Of a stretch of 64,000 nt of DNA, positions 25,592 through 34,092 are shown piece after piece (position 1 is the first letter of the stretch; the number at the start of each line of letters is the position of its first letter). Source of the DNA: Candidatus Aalborgiella aggregata (lineage in GTDB: Bacteria > Pseudomonadota > Gammaproteobacteria > Burkholderiales > Burkholderiaceae_C); contig JADIYY010000001.1 in NCBI GenBank assembly GCA_016705065.1, positions 434,001 through 498,000 of the forward strand. Direction: 5' to 3'. The notes beneath the pieces are model-generated. The model was given only the letters and a program-made list of their open reading frames with translations. It was not told the DNA's origin and did no database searches. The position numbers were made by a program, and so were the translations under genes.

Positions 25592-26875
25592 TCAGCGAAT
25601 GCTGTAAAACGCCGATCGTCCTGGGTAGCTGGCAACATCGCCCAAGTCCTCTTCGATGCGCAACAATTGGTTGTACTTGGCGATGCGGTCTGAGCGGCTC
25701 AATGAACCGGTTTTGATTTGACCGGCATTGGTTCCAACAGCGATGTCGGCAATGGTGGAGTCTTCGGTCTCGCCCGAACGGTGGCTGATGACAGCGGTGT
25801 AGCCCGCGCGTTTGGCCATTTCGATGGCGGCGAAGGTTTCGGTCAGCGTGCCGATTTGGTTGATTTTGATGAGGATGGAATTGGCAATCTTTTTGTCAAT
25901 GCCTTCTTTGAATATTTTGGTGTTGGTCACAAACAAATCATCACCCACCAATTGCACTTTGCTGCCAAGCTTCTCTGTCAAATGTTTCCAGCCGTCCCAA
26001 TCGCCTTCGGCCATGGCGTCTTCAATGCTGATAATAGGGTATTTGTCCACCCAAGTGGCTAACATGTCGGTCCATTGTGCGGCAGTGAGTGACAAGCCTT
26101 CGGCTTTCAATTCGTATTTACCGTCTTTGTAAAACTCGCTGGCAGCGCAGTCCAAGCCCAACACAATTTGTTCGCCCGCCGTGAAGCCGGCTTTTTCAAT
26201 GGCTTCCAAAATCAGCAAAATAGCAGCTTCGTGGTTGGCGACATTGGGTGCAAAACCGCCTTCGTCACCGACCGCCACGCTCATGCCTTTGTCGTGCAAA
26301 ATTTTCTTTAATGCGTGGAACACTTCAGCGCCATAGCGCACCGCTTCGCGGAAAGAGGGCGCACCCACGGGGATGATCATCAACTCTTGCAGATCCAAAT
26401 TGTTGTTGGCATGGGCTCCGCCATTGACCACATTCATCATGGGCACTGGCATTTGCATGCCAGCACTGCCACCAAAGTAGCGGTACAGCGGCAAACCCGC
26501 TTCTTCCGCTGCCGCACGGGCCACCGCCATGCTGACAGCCAACATCGCATTTGCGCCCAGGCGAGATTTGTTTTCAGTGCCGTCCAGTTCAATCAATGTG
26601 CGGTCTAAGAACGCTTGCTCGCTGGCATCCAGTCCCAAAATCGATTCTGAAATTTCGGTGTTGATGTGCTCTACCGCTTTCAACACGCCTTTGCCCAAGT
26701 AGCGCGATTTGTCACCATCGCGTAGCTCAATCGCTTCGCGAGAGCCGGTAGATGCGCCGCTGGGCACAGCCGCACGGCCCATGGTGCCGCTCTCTAACAA
26801 CACATCACATTCCACAGTGGGGTTGCCACGCGAATCCAAAATTTCGCGGGCGACGATATCAACAATTGCACTCAT
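25592..26875 (-). CDS. eno: Enolase
   Basis: Enolase interconverts 2-phosphoglycerate and phosphoenolpyruvate in glycolysis and is an RNA degradosome partner in many proteobacteria. The full-length 427-residue product has IVDIVAREILDSRGNPTVE at the start, magnesium ligands in GLDCAASEFY, SIEDAMAEGDWDGW and GDDLFVTN, and the catalytic lysine motif LIKINQIGTLTET followed by VISHRSGETEDS. It is in the pyrG-kdsA-eno-ftsB block. Confidence 0.98.
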   Translation of the reverse strand: MSAIVDIVAREILDSRGNPTVECDVLLESGTMGRAAVPSGASTGSREAIELRDGDKSRYLGKGVLKAVEHINTEISESILGLDASEQAFLDRTLIELDGTENKSRLGANAMLAVSMAVARAAAEEAGLPLYRYFGGSAGMQMPVPMMNVVNGGAHANNNLDLQELMIIPVGAPSFREAVRYGAEVFHALKKILHDKGMSVAVGDEGGFAPNVANHEAAILLILEAIEKAGFTAGEQIVLGLDCAASEFYKDGKYELKAEGLSLTAAQWTDMLATWVDKYPIISIEDAMAEGDWDGWKHLTEKLGSKVQLVGDDLFVTNTKIFKEGIDKKIANSILIKINQIGTLTETFAAIEMAKRAGYTAVISHRSGETEDSTIADIAVGTNAGQIKTGSLSRSDRIAKYNQLLRIEEDLGDVASYPGRSAFYSIR

Positions 26876-26913
26876 TCAACTTCTCCAAAATAAAAAAATT
26901 TGAACCAAAAAAT

Positions 26914-27771
26914 TTAAATACCAAAATCGTTTTCTAAAAAGCCATTCTTTTTCGTTACTCGGTCCAAGGCAACCAAGGTTTCAAGCAAGGCTTTCATGTG
27001 TTTCAGCGGTACAGCGTTCGGGCCGTCGGACCAAGCTTCGGATGGCTTCGGGTGCGTTTCCATGAACAAACCCGCCACGCCCACAGCGACAGCGGCACGT
27101 GACAACACAGGCACCATTTCTCGCATACCACCGGAAGTAGCGCCTTGGCCACCCGGCAATTGCACAGAGTGCGTCGCATCAAACACCACAGGTGCACCCG
27201 TTTCGCGCATGATGGCGAGACTGCGCATGTCACTCACCAAATTGTTGTAACCAAAACTTGCACCACGTTCGCAGGCTAAAAAATTGTCTTCATTCAAACC
27301 GACTTCTTTGGCCGCCGCACGCGCTTTGTCGATGACATTTTTCATGTCATGTGGCGCTAAAAATTGACCTTTTTTGATGTTGACTGGCTTGCCTGATTGG
27401 GCCACCGCGCGAATGAAATCGGTTTGGCGGCACAAAAACGCAGGCGTTTGTAACACATCCACCACGCTGGCCACCTCTTTGATGTGGTCAATCTCATGCA
27501 CATCGGTCAGTACTGGTAAGCCCGTTTGCTTGCGCACCTCAGCCAAAATTTTCAATCCTGCATCCATGCCCACACCGCGTTTGGTAGAACCAGAAGAGCG
27601 ATTGGCTTTGTCGAACGAGCCTTTGTAAATGAGCGGAATACCCAAGGCATCTGTCGCCTCTTTGAGTTTGCCGGCCACTTCGATGGACATTTCCAAACCC
27701 TCAATCGAGCAGGTGCCAGCGATTAAGAAAAAAGGTTTGTCTAAACCAATTTCATGCCCGCAAAGTTTCAT
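26914..27771 (-). CDS. kdsA: 3-deoxy-D-manno-octulosonate 8-phosphate synthase
   Basis: KdsA condenses phosphoenolpyruvate with arabinose 5-phosphate to make KDO-8-phosphate for the lipopolysaccharide core. The 285-residue product shows FLIAGTCSIE, IYKGSFDKANRSS, GQFLAPHDMKNV, CERGASFGYNNLVSDMR and FDATHSVQLPGG, all family motifs. The gene overlaps the pyrG stop by 4 bp, so it is translationally coupled. It sits upstream of eno, whose product supplies phosphoenolpyruvate. Confidence 0.97.
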   Translation of the reverse strand: MKLCGHEIGLDKPFFLIAGTCSIEGLEMSIEVAGKLKEATDALGIPLIYKGSFDKANRSSGSTKRGVGMDAGLKILAEVRKQTGLPVLTDVHEIDHIKEVASVVDVLQTPAFLCRQTDFIRAVAQSGKPVNIKKGQFLAPHDMKNVIDKARAAAKEVGLNEDNFLACERGASFGYNNLVSDMRSLAIMRETGAPVVFDATHSVQLPGGQGATSGGMREMVPVLSRAAVAVGVAGLFMETHPKPSEAWSDGPNAVPLKHMKALLETLVALDRVTKKNGFLENDFGI

Positions 27772-29447
27772 GCAACAGCCTTCGTAGTCTTAGCAGCTGC
27801 TTGGTGATTTTTTTGGTGATCCAAGGCTGCTTTGACGAACGCATTAAATAGCGGATGTCCATCCCACGGTGTCGATTTGAATTCGGGGTGGAATTGCACG
27901 CCTACATACCAAGGGTGCACGCTGGTGGGCAGTTCGACTATTTCGGTCAATTGCTCGCGCTGCGTCAATGCCGATATAACCAAGCCCGCTTTGCGTAATG
28001 GCTCTAAATAGTTGACATTGGCTTCATAACGGTGACGGTGACGCTCTGTGACGACATCGCCATAAATGCTGTGTGCCAAAGTGCCTTTGGCCACGTCCGA
28101 ACTTTGTGCACCCAAACGCATGGTGCCGCCCAGGTCTGAATTGGCATTGCGGGTTTGTATGCTGCCATCTGCATCTTTCCATTCAGTGATCAAAGCAATG
28201 ACAGGGTGTGGACTGTTGGGTGCAAACTCGGTGCTGTTGGCGTCTTTCAAACCTGCCACGTTGCGTGCAAATTCAATGGTTGCTACTTGCATTCCCAGAC
28301 AAATACCGAGGTAAGGAATTTTGCTGATGCGGGCAAAATGGGCGGTGCTAATTTTGCCTTCTACACCGCGTTCGCCAAAGCCACCGGGCACCAATATAGC
28401 GTCGAAATCGGCTAACTGCTCCGCTGTTTTTTCATCAATGGTTTCAGAATCCACATAGGTGATGGAAGCTTTCACATGGTTTTTCATGCCTGCATGTCGG
28501 ATCGCTTCGTTCAGCGACTTGTAGCTGTCGCCCAAATCAATGTATTTGCCCACCATGGCAATGCGGACTTCGCCTTTTGGGTTGGCCGTCTCGTGAACCA
28601 AATCGTCCCAGCGTTGCAAGTTGGCAGGCTTGGTGGTCAAGCGCAGTTTGTTGCAAATCAAATCATCCAAACCTTGTTCGTGCAAGATACGTGGCACTTT
28701 GTAAATCGTGTCCACATCCCACATGCTTATGACGGCCGCTTCAGGGATGTTGCAAAACAAAGATATTTTGGCGCTTTCATCGGGCGGAATCGGGCGGTCG
28801 GCACGGCACAAGAGTGCATCGGCTTGGATACCAATTTCGCGCAATTGCTTGGCAGTGTGTTGGGTGGGTTTGGTTTTCAGTTCGCCTGCAGCAGCAATCC
28901 AAGGCACATAGCTCAGGTGCACAAAGGCGGTGTCGCCCGGCGGTAGCTTCAAACTCATTTGACGCACGGCTTCCAGGAAGGGCAGCGATTCAATGTCGCC
29001 CACGGTGCCGCCGATTTCAACAATCGCCACATCGACCGCGTCTGTTTCACCATAGCGTGCGCCGCGTTTGACGAATTCTTGAATCTCGTTGGTCACATGC
29101 GGAATAACTTGCACCGTTTTACCCAAATAGTCGCCACGGCGTTCTTTGTCCAGCACGCTTTGGTAAATTTGGCCTGTGGTGAAATTGTTGGACTTGCGCA
29201 TGCGCGTTTCGATGAAACGCTCATAGTGACCCAAGTCCAAGTCGGTTTCCGCGCCGTCATCCGTCACGAACACTTCGCCATGTTGCAAAGGCGACATGGT
29301 ACCGGGGTCGACGTTGAGGTAGGGGTCTAACTTGATGAGGGTGACGACGAGGCCGCGAGACTCTAAAAGTGCGGCCAAAGATGCAGATGCAATGCCTTTC
29401 CCTAGGGAAGACACCACACCGCCAGTAACAAATACGAATTTGGTCAT
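27768..29447 (-). CDS. pyrG: CTP synthase
   Basis: CTP synthase aminates UTP with glutamine-derived ammonia. The synthetase domain begins MTKFVFVTGGVVSSLGKG, which fixes the start at 29447 rather than at an upstream in-frame codon. The class I amidotransferase domain has its nucleophile in YLGICLGMQ and the His/Glu pair in QFHPEFKS. Length is 559 residues. It heads the pyrG-kdsA-eno-ftsB run. The leader has a GGGTG-N5-CACCC hairpin just before the start and no Shine-Dalgarno. Confidence 0.98.
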   Translation of the reverse strand: MTKFVFVTGGVVSSLGKGIASASLAALLESRGLVVTLIKLDPYLNVDPGTMSPLQHGEVFVTDDGAETDLDLGHYERFIETRMRKSNNFTTGQIYQSVLDKERRGDYLGKTVQVIPHVTNEIQEFVKRGARYGETDAVDVAIVEIGGTVGDIESLPFLEAVRQMSLKLPPGDTAFVHLSYVPWIAAAGELKTKPTQHTAKQLREIGIQADALLCRADRPIPPDESAKISLFCNIPEAAVISMWDVDTIYKVPRILHEQGLDDLICNKLRLTTKPANLQRWDDLVHETANPKGEVRIAMVGKYIDLGDSYKSLNEAIRHAGMKNHVKASITYVDSETIDEKTAEQLADFDAILVPGGFGERGVEGKISTAHFARISKIPYLGICLGMQVATIEFARNVAGLKDANSTEFAPNSPHPVIALITEWKDADGSIQTRNANSDLGGTMRLGAQSSDVAKGTLAHSIYGDVVTERHRHRYEANVNYLEPLRKAGLVISALTQREQLTEIVELPTSVHPWYVGVQFHPEFKSTPWDGHPLFNAFVKAALDHQKNHQAAAKTTKAVA

Positions 29448-29570
29448 GCCAGAATGGGTGCTGAACACCCAAGGAGGTGGAAAGGTTAATTATAAAGGTC
29501 TGCTACAGTACTATTTGTGTCAACTAGGGTTTATTGTTCAAATTTTCTTAATCCACACATTGCGACTTAT

Positions 29571-30833
29571 ATGGAACTTGCTGGCAAACACATCGTATTG
29601 GGCCTCACAGGCGGCATAGCAGCCTATAAAGCGGCTGAGTTGTGCCGCTCTTTGGTGAAAGAAGGCGCAACCGTGCAAGTGGTGATGACACCCAGCGCAG
29701 AGCAGTTCATTACCAAAGTGACCATGCAAGCCTTGTCCGGCAGACAAGTTTTGGGCTCGCAGTGGGATGACACGCCAGTCAACGGCATCGCCAACAACAT
29801 GCCGCATATCAATGCGACGCGTGGTGCCGATGCGATTGTGATTGCGCCTTGCAGTGCCGACTTCATGGCCAAGTTGTTACATGGCAGAGCCGATGAATTG
29901 TTAAGTTTGATGTGTTTGGCCCGCCCGATTGCCGAGGTGACCTTGATTTTGGCTCCTGCCATGAATCGCGAAATGTGGGCCAACCCTGCCACGCAGCGCA
30001 ATGTAGCGCAGCTCAAAGCCGATGGCATCACCGTGCTTGACGTGGGTGAGGGCGATCAAGCCTGCGGCGAAGTGGGCGATGGCCGCATGCTGGAAGCTGA
30101 AGAGATTTTGAGCGATTTGATTGCCTTTTTCACACGCAAATCCTTGGTAGGGCATAGCGTGCTCATCACCGCAGGGCCTACCTATGAAGCGATTGACCCG
30201 GTGCGCGGCATCACCAATTTGTCGAGCGGCAAAATGGGTTTTGCAATTGCGCGTGCGGCTAAAGAAGCCGGCGCCGATGTGACCCTTATTGCTGGACCTG
30301 TGAGCTTGCCAACACCAAGGGGTGTCAAACGCATCAATGTGAAATCAGCACAAAATATGTTTGAAGCCGCCATAGAGTATGCCAAGAGTGCTAGTATATT
30401 TATAGCATCGGCAGCTGTGGCAGACTGGCGACCCGCACGTGCGGCTGATCAAAAATTGAAAAAAGATGGTTCTGGCGATGTGCCGCAACTGAGCTTTGTC
30501 GAAAACCCTGATATTTTGGCAACGTTAGCGCAATCACCGCGCGGCAAGCAAGGGTTGAATGGTGTTGAAATCAGTGTCAACGCGGGTTTGTTCTGCATTG
30601 GTTTCGCCGCAGAAAGCGAACACCTGCTCGCCCATGCACAAGTTAAGCGCGCACGTAAAGGTGTACCGCTTTTGGTGGGCAATATCGGCCACGCGACATT
30701 TGGGCAAGATGACAATGCGCTCTTATTGGTGGATGCGCACGCGGTGAAGGAAATGCCCAGAGCATCCAAACGCGAATTAGCAAAGCAACTGATTGCAGAC
30801 ATCGCGGCCAGATTAGGAAAAACAAGCGCTTAA
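29571..30833 (+). CDS. coaBC: Bifunctional phosphopantothenoylcysteine decarboxylase/synthetase
   Basis: CoaBC (Dfp) joins cysteine to 4'-phosphopantothenate and decarboxylates the product in coenzyme A synthesis. The flavin-dependent decarboxylase half has ELAGKHIVLGLTGGIAAYKA, the active His in NNMPHINATRGADAI and PAMNREMWANPAT. The CTP-dependent synthetase half has TAGPTYEAIDPVRGITNLSS and AAVADWRPA. I start at the ATG at 29571; the longer frame has no family sequence. It is divergent from pyrG and followed by dut, a common pairing. Confidence 0.96.
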   Translation: MELAGKHIVLGLTGGIAAYKAAELCRSLVKEGATVQVVMTPSAEQFITKVTMQALSGRQVLGSQWDDTPVNGIANNMPHINATRGADAIVIAPCSADFMAKLLHGRADELLSLMCLARPIAEVTLILAPAMNREMWANPATQRNVAQLKADGITVLDVGEGDQACGEVGDGRMLEAEEILSDLIAFFTRKSLVGHSVLITAGPTYEAIDPVRGITNLSSGKMGFAIARAAKEAGADVTLIAGPVSLPTPRGVKRINVKSAQNMFEAAIEYAKSASIFIASAAVADWRPARAADQKLKKDGSGDVPQLSFVENPDILATLAQSPRGKQGLNGVEISVNAGLFCIGFAAESEHLLAHAQVKRARKGVPLLVGNIGHATFGQDDNALLLVDAHAVKEMPRASKRELAKQLIADIAARLGKTSA

Positions 30834-30867
30834 GCAAGCGGCCAGATTAAGGTACAAGGAGTTAGCT

Positions 30868-31317
30868 TTGAAAATCGACGTCAAAATCATGGATGAACGC
30901 ATGGCCACGCAATTGCCGGCGTATGCCACACCTGGTAGTGCTGGTTTGGATTTGCGCGCATGCATTGACCACGCTGTCACTTTGCAACCCAATGCGTGGC
31001 AGCTCATTCCCACCGGGATTGCCATTTATTTAGCCGACCCGAATTACGCAGCGCTGATTTTGCCGCGCTCTGGCTTGGGTCACAAACACGGCATTGTGTT
31101 GGGTAATTTGGTGGGGCTGATTGACAGCGATTACCAAGGCCAACTCATGGTCAGCGCCTGGAACCGCAGCGATACCGCCTTCACCATCGAACCTATGGAA
31201 CGCATCGCCCAACTCGTAATAGTCCCCGTCATGCAAGCCCAATTCAACATCGTCACCGACTTCGCTTCCGCCAGCGAACGCGGTGCGGGTGGGTATGGAT
31301 CTACTGGGAAAGCTTAA
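30868..31317 (+). CDS. dut: dUTP diphosphatase
   Basis: dUTPase hydrolyses dUTP to dUMP, which keeps uracil out of DNA and feeds dTMP synthesis. The trimeric-type motifs are present: PGSAGLDLRAC (I), PRSGLGHKHGI (II), GLIDSDYQGQLMVSAWNRSD (III), MERIAQLVI (IV) and ERGAGGYGSTGK (V). The start is a TTG at 30868 with a strong AAGGAG 6 nt upstream. It lies 34 bp after coaBC, probably in one transcript. Confidence 0.97.
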   Translation: MKIDVKIMDERMATQLPAYATPGSAGLDLRACIDHAVTLQPNAWQLIPTGIAIYLADPNYAALILPRSGLGHKHGIVLGNLVGLIDSDYQGQLMVSAWNRSDTAFTIEPMERIAQLVIVPVMQAQFNIVTDFASASERGAGGYGSTGKA

Positions 31318-31358
31318 GGCGCATGTCCTGCGAACGCGGGAATTGTGCTTTCCGAAAT

Positions 31359-31426
31359 TGCTATATATTGAATAGCAGTTTAGGCAATAAATACGCTGGA
31401 TACAGCCTTATTTTTCATATATTTTT
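31359..31426 (+). repeat. GCTAT-hairpin repeat, intergenic copy
   Basis: The hairpin GCTAT-ATATTGA-ATAGC is followed by TTTAGGCAATAAATACGCTG, GCCTTA and TTTTTCATATATTTTT. It lies downstream of dut at the edge of an accessory block. The remaining gap to 31588 holds no gene that I can see. Confidence 0.92.
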
Positions 31427-31588
31427 GCTGGATTGAGCCAGTTTCTACGATGGCAACTTGCTGCATATTTGTGGCAGTCATATTACCCAACATCAGTTAT
31501 TGTTACTGCAAGTGCCATCTTTTGGTTTGACTTTGTGCGCGTCAATTTACACAAACTCACAAGATAATTATTTTCACATAAAAGAATA

Positions 31589-31624
31589 AATAATTATTGT
31601 AAAACAATAATTATTAGCTATAAT
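31589..31624 (+). promoter_or_regulatory. Promoter with overlapping perfect palindrome
   Basis: A perfect 11-bp inverted repeat (AATAATTATTG, spacer TAAAA, CAATAATTATT; 31589-31615) overlaps a possible -35 (TTGTAA at 31597) and abuts a perfect -10 TATAAT at 31619. Further TAATTATT-like half sites lie on both sides. This is a good candidate operator for the HTH regulator encoded at 32253, giving autoregulation; the binding is an inference. Confidence 0.6.
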
Positions 31625-31678
31625 GCAATAATTACTATTGTGTCATCACAGTTGTTTTTGCAGTTAAAAGGATTGGAA

Positions 31679-32236
31679 ATGTCTAAGCTTGTTAATTCTG
31701 TTTTTGAGAGCTATTCGATGCAGCGTACCAGTGCTTGGTTGGCACGGGCTTGCTTGGCATTGGTCATCATCTTGCCGCTGTTGGTGCTGGCGTATTGGCT
31801 TGTAGCTGATTCCAGTATGCTGGCAGTGCGGGCCAATTTGTTGCCAAGCGCCATTCAAAAGCCTTTGCAAGACTGGCAGCGGGTGGTGGGCGCTTTGCTG
31901 ACCTTGATTCCGGTTGTGCTCATGGTGCGTGGTTTGTGGGAAGCTCGCATGTGTTTCATGCAGTTTGCGATGGGGCATGTTTTCACGGCACAAGCGGTAC
32001 AGCGTTTGCGCAGTTTTGCGGCGTGGATCAGCGCATCAAGTTTGGGATCTATTTTGATCAACCCTTTGCTATCAGCTCTTTTGACTTTGAACAACGCACC
32101 CAATACGCGTCATCTGGCAATAGGTATTGGAACCGATCATATTTTGTCGTTGCTGTTTGCCACGATGGTGTGGGTCATGGCATCGGTGATTGCGCAAGGC
32201 CAAGCCTTGGCTGAAGAGAATTCGTCTTTTGTTTGA
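31679..32236 (+). CDS. DUF2975-like four-helix membrane protein
   Basis: The 185-residue protein has four hydrophobic segments (ACLALVIILPLLVLAYWLVA, LTLIPVVLMVRGLW, an amphipathic SSLGSILINPLLSALLTLN and HILSLLFATMVWVMASVIAQ) and ends GQALAEENSSFV, as in DUF2975 proteins. These are usually encoded next to a small Cro/CI-type regulator, as here. AAAGGA lies about 6 nt before the ATG at 31679. Function is unknown; sensing by the membrane partner of the regulator is only an inference from the pairing. Confidence 0.75.
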   Translation: MSKLVNSVFESYSMQRTSAWLARACLALVIILPLLVLAYWLVADSSMLAVRANLLPSAIQKPLQDWQRVVGALLTLIPVVLMVRGLWEARMCFMQFAMGHVFTAQAVQRLRSFAAWISASSLGSILINPLLSALLTLNNAPNTRHLAIGIGTDHILSLLFATMVWVMASVIAQGQALAEENSSFV

Positions 32237-32252
32237 TTGCGAGTGAATTGAT

Positions 32253-32480
32253 ATGCCCATCATCGTTCAACTGGACATCATGCTTGCGAGGCGCAAGCTC
32301 AAATCAAAAGACTTGGCCGAACAGGTTGGCATGACAGAAGCCAATTTGTCACTGCTTAAACAAGGCAAAGTCAAAGGTGTGCGTTTTGAAACGCTGGAGA
32401 AAATCTGCGCCATTTTGGATTGCCAACCAGGTGATTTGTTAGTGTTCGAGCCAAGCGTTGCAAAACCCTCTAGCAACTGA
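32253..32480 (+). CDS. Small Xre-family (YozG-like) HTH regulator
   Basis: The 75-residue protein is one Cro/CI-type helix-turn-helix domain: MPIIVQLDIMLARRKLKSKD, LAEQVGMTEANLSLLKQGKV and FETLEKICAILDCQPGDLL are the hallmarks of the COG3655 group. It is encoded 16 bp after the DUF2975-like gene, the usual arrangement for this pair. It probably binds the palindrome at 31589-31615 and represses its own operon; that target is inferred from position and symmetry. Confidence 0.88.
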   Translation: MPIIVQLDIMLARRKLKSKDLAEQVGMTEANLSLLKQGKVKGVRFETLEKICAILDCQPGDLLVFEPSVAKPSSN

Positions 32481-32516
32481 ATATTGCATAACCCATTTTT
32501 TAGGAAAAATTAAACC

Positions 32517-32987
32517 ATGTTCATTAACAATATAGCAACTATGAAAACAGTGGGTGTGAGTGGACTGATTGCTTTGAACGCAATCCTGTTGGGCTGTGCT
32601 ACGAATTCGAACAGTTCTTCCACTTCAAACGATACGCCATCGACCAACAAATCTACAGGCGCTGCAACAGCTAAAGACAACAGCAAAGCACAGCAAAAAA
32701 TATCAATGGCAATAGGTCAAGAAGTTTCAGATTTTTCCATCGTGAGCCAAATCAACACTGACGCACCCATGGGCTATGTTGGAACGCAATACACCGTGCA
32801 GACCAAAAGAGGTAAGACCTACAAATGCGACATTCTTGAAAACTCTGGGTTTGGCAAGGTCATGACATTTGGTACTGGAACGGGTGCGGGAGCGATGTGT
32901 ACCGATTTCACCAAAGGATCCAAGGACGCCGGAAAAACCAACGCTGCTAGTTGCAATGCCTTGCTCAAAGCCGCAGGCAAGTGCTAA
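32517..32987 (+). CDS. Small exported lipoprotein, unknown function
   Basis: A signal peptide with lipobox AILLGC (near residue 27) is followed by a Ser/Thr/Asn-rich linker, as is usual for lipid-anchored proteins. The mature domain (about 100 residues) has IGQEVSDFSIVSQINTDAPM, the hydrophobic strand pattern YTVQTKRGKTYKCDILE, and four cysteines that may pair (KCDILE, MCTDF, SCNAL, GKC). No family is recognised. It is first of three consecutive lipoprotein genes after the HTH regulator. Confidence 0.75.
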   Translation: MFINNIATMKTVGVSGLIALNAILLGCATNSNSSSTSNDTPSTNKSTGAATAKDNSKAQQKISMAIGQEVSDFSIVSQINTDAPMGYVGTQYTVQTKRGKTYKCDILENSGFGKVMTFGTGTGAGAMCTDFTKGSKDAGKTNAASCNALLKAAGKC

Positions 32988-33042
32988 GCAATATGTTCAC
33001 CAAAGTATTGCGAATTTGCATTTAACCTTTTAAGAGAAACCA

Positions 33043-33651
33043 ATGAAATACCACTATATGAATCGCTTGGCAACACTGGGTTTGCTTTGTGGCAGCCTCG
33101 CATTGGCTGGATGCGCAGCCACTAAGGTTGAGTTCAGCGGCGACGTATCTTCATCGCCCACTTCAGTCTGCAAAGAGCCGAGCGATACGCGATCAGCACT
33201 AGTTCTTTGGCGAACCAACTGGCGTCCTGATCAGAAAGACATTGCACAACGTGAAGAGGCTATCGTTCTGGGTTTGAAAGATTTTTTAACTAAATCGGCA
33301 TGTTTTTCATCACATCAATTGAAACGTCTGCCAAACACTGAAGACAAGCAACAACACAGTGAAGCAGAGCTGCTGGTCTACGCAACCAATGCCTACCCGC
33401 GTGCTGACCGAGTTATCGTCGTGACTGTTAAAGAGCTAGGCCCCGTTGTTCGTCTGTTCAGTTCAGCCGCTGTGATTGAGGGCGGTACAGAAGTAAAAAT
33501 GGACGTCAGTATTTTCAATGCCAATACGGCTACCCCAATGGCCAATTTTCAAACGCATTGGCAAAATGGTGGTGCTCTGGTCGTCAAAGGCGTGTCGTCA
33601 CTACCGCAAGACATGAGTGATGCGATGAAGGCGGCTATCACGCCAAACTAA
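33043..33651 (+). CDS. Lipoprotein, possibly DUF4823-like
   Basis: The N-terminus has a signal peptide and lipobox (LALAGC), giving a lipid-anchored protein of about 175 mature residues. The segment ALVLWRTNWRPDQKDIAQRE, followed by ADRVIVVTVKELGPVVRLFS, and the C-terminal Ser/Asp-rich end recall DUF4823-type lipoproteins of proteobacteria, but this is from memory. Function is unknown. It lies in the middle of three lipoprotein genes with 50-bp spacings. Confidence 0.72.
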   Translation: MKYHYMNRLATLGLLCGSLALAGCAATKVEFSGDVSSSPTSVCKEPSDTRSALVLWRTNWRPDQKDIAQREEAIVLGLKDFLTKSACFSSHQLKRLPNTEDKQQHSEAELLVYATNAYPRADRVIVVTVKELGPVVRLFSSAAVIEGGTEVKMDVSIFNANTATPMANFQTHWQNGGALVVKGVSSLPQDMSDAMKAAITPN

Positions 33652-33698
33652 GCAAATTGCAAAATTTAAGTGTGAGGATTGTTTGTGAAAGGACTCGC

Positions 33699-34079
33699 AT
33701 GAAATCAAGATTAAAATTTTTCAAGAACGCATCAGTAGTGTTCGCTAGTTTTTGGTTTTTAAGCGCATGTGGCAATGGCGCTTATGACGGAGTGGCTTGC
33801 ACCACTGAGGCACGTAGCTCTGTGGATATCAGCGTTTTAGACACCTTGGGTTTGCCATTGCGAGACTACGAGGTGATATATCAAATCAACCAAGGCGCTG
33901 TTCAAAAAACAATATGCAGCACAAGCTCACCATGCGCCATTGATTTCGAAAAAACCGGGGTTTTTTCATTGACTGTTTCAAAGTCTGGATTTCAATCAGT
34001 TACGGGTGAGGTGACGGTTAGCAAGGATGTGTGCCATGTGATCACGCAGCGCGTGACGCTCACATTGAAAGCCTTCTAA
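33699..34079 (+). CDS. Small lipoprotein with Ig-like/carboxypeptidase-regulatory fold
   Basis: The start at 33699 (MKSRLKFFKNASVV) has AAAGGA upstream and gives a signal peptide with lipobox WFLSAC. The mature part is a short beta-sandwich-like domain (SVDISVLDTLGLPLRDYEV and VFSLTVSKSGFQSVTGEVTV) of the carboxypeptidase-regulatory/PEGA type often found at the cell surface, with four cysteines that may form disulfides. It is 14 bp upstream of the quinone-reductase-like gene. Confidence 0.75.
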   Translation: MKSRLKFFKNASVVFASFWFLSACGNGAYDGVACTTEARSSVDISVLDTLGLPLRDYEVIYQINQGAVQKTICSTSSPCAIDFEKTGVFSLTVSKSGFQSVTGEVTVSKDVCHVITQRVTLTLKAF

Positions 34080-34092
34080 ATCAGATTCGAGA

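Noticed and set aside
30345..30420. A full repeat copy in coaBC
   Set aside because: The peptide in this place aligns without gaps to CoaBC proteins I know, and only the 17-bp hairpin part resembles the repeat.
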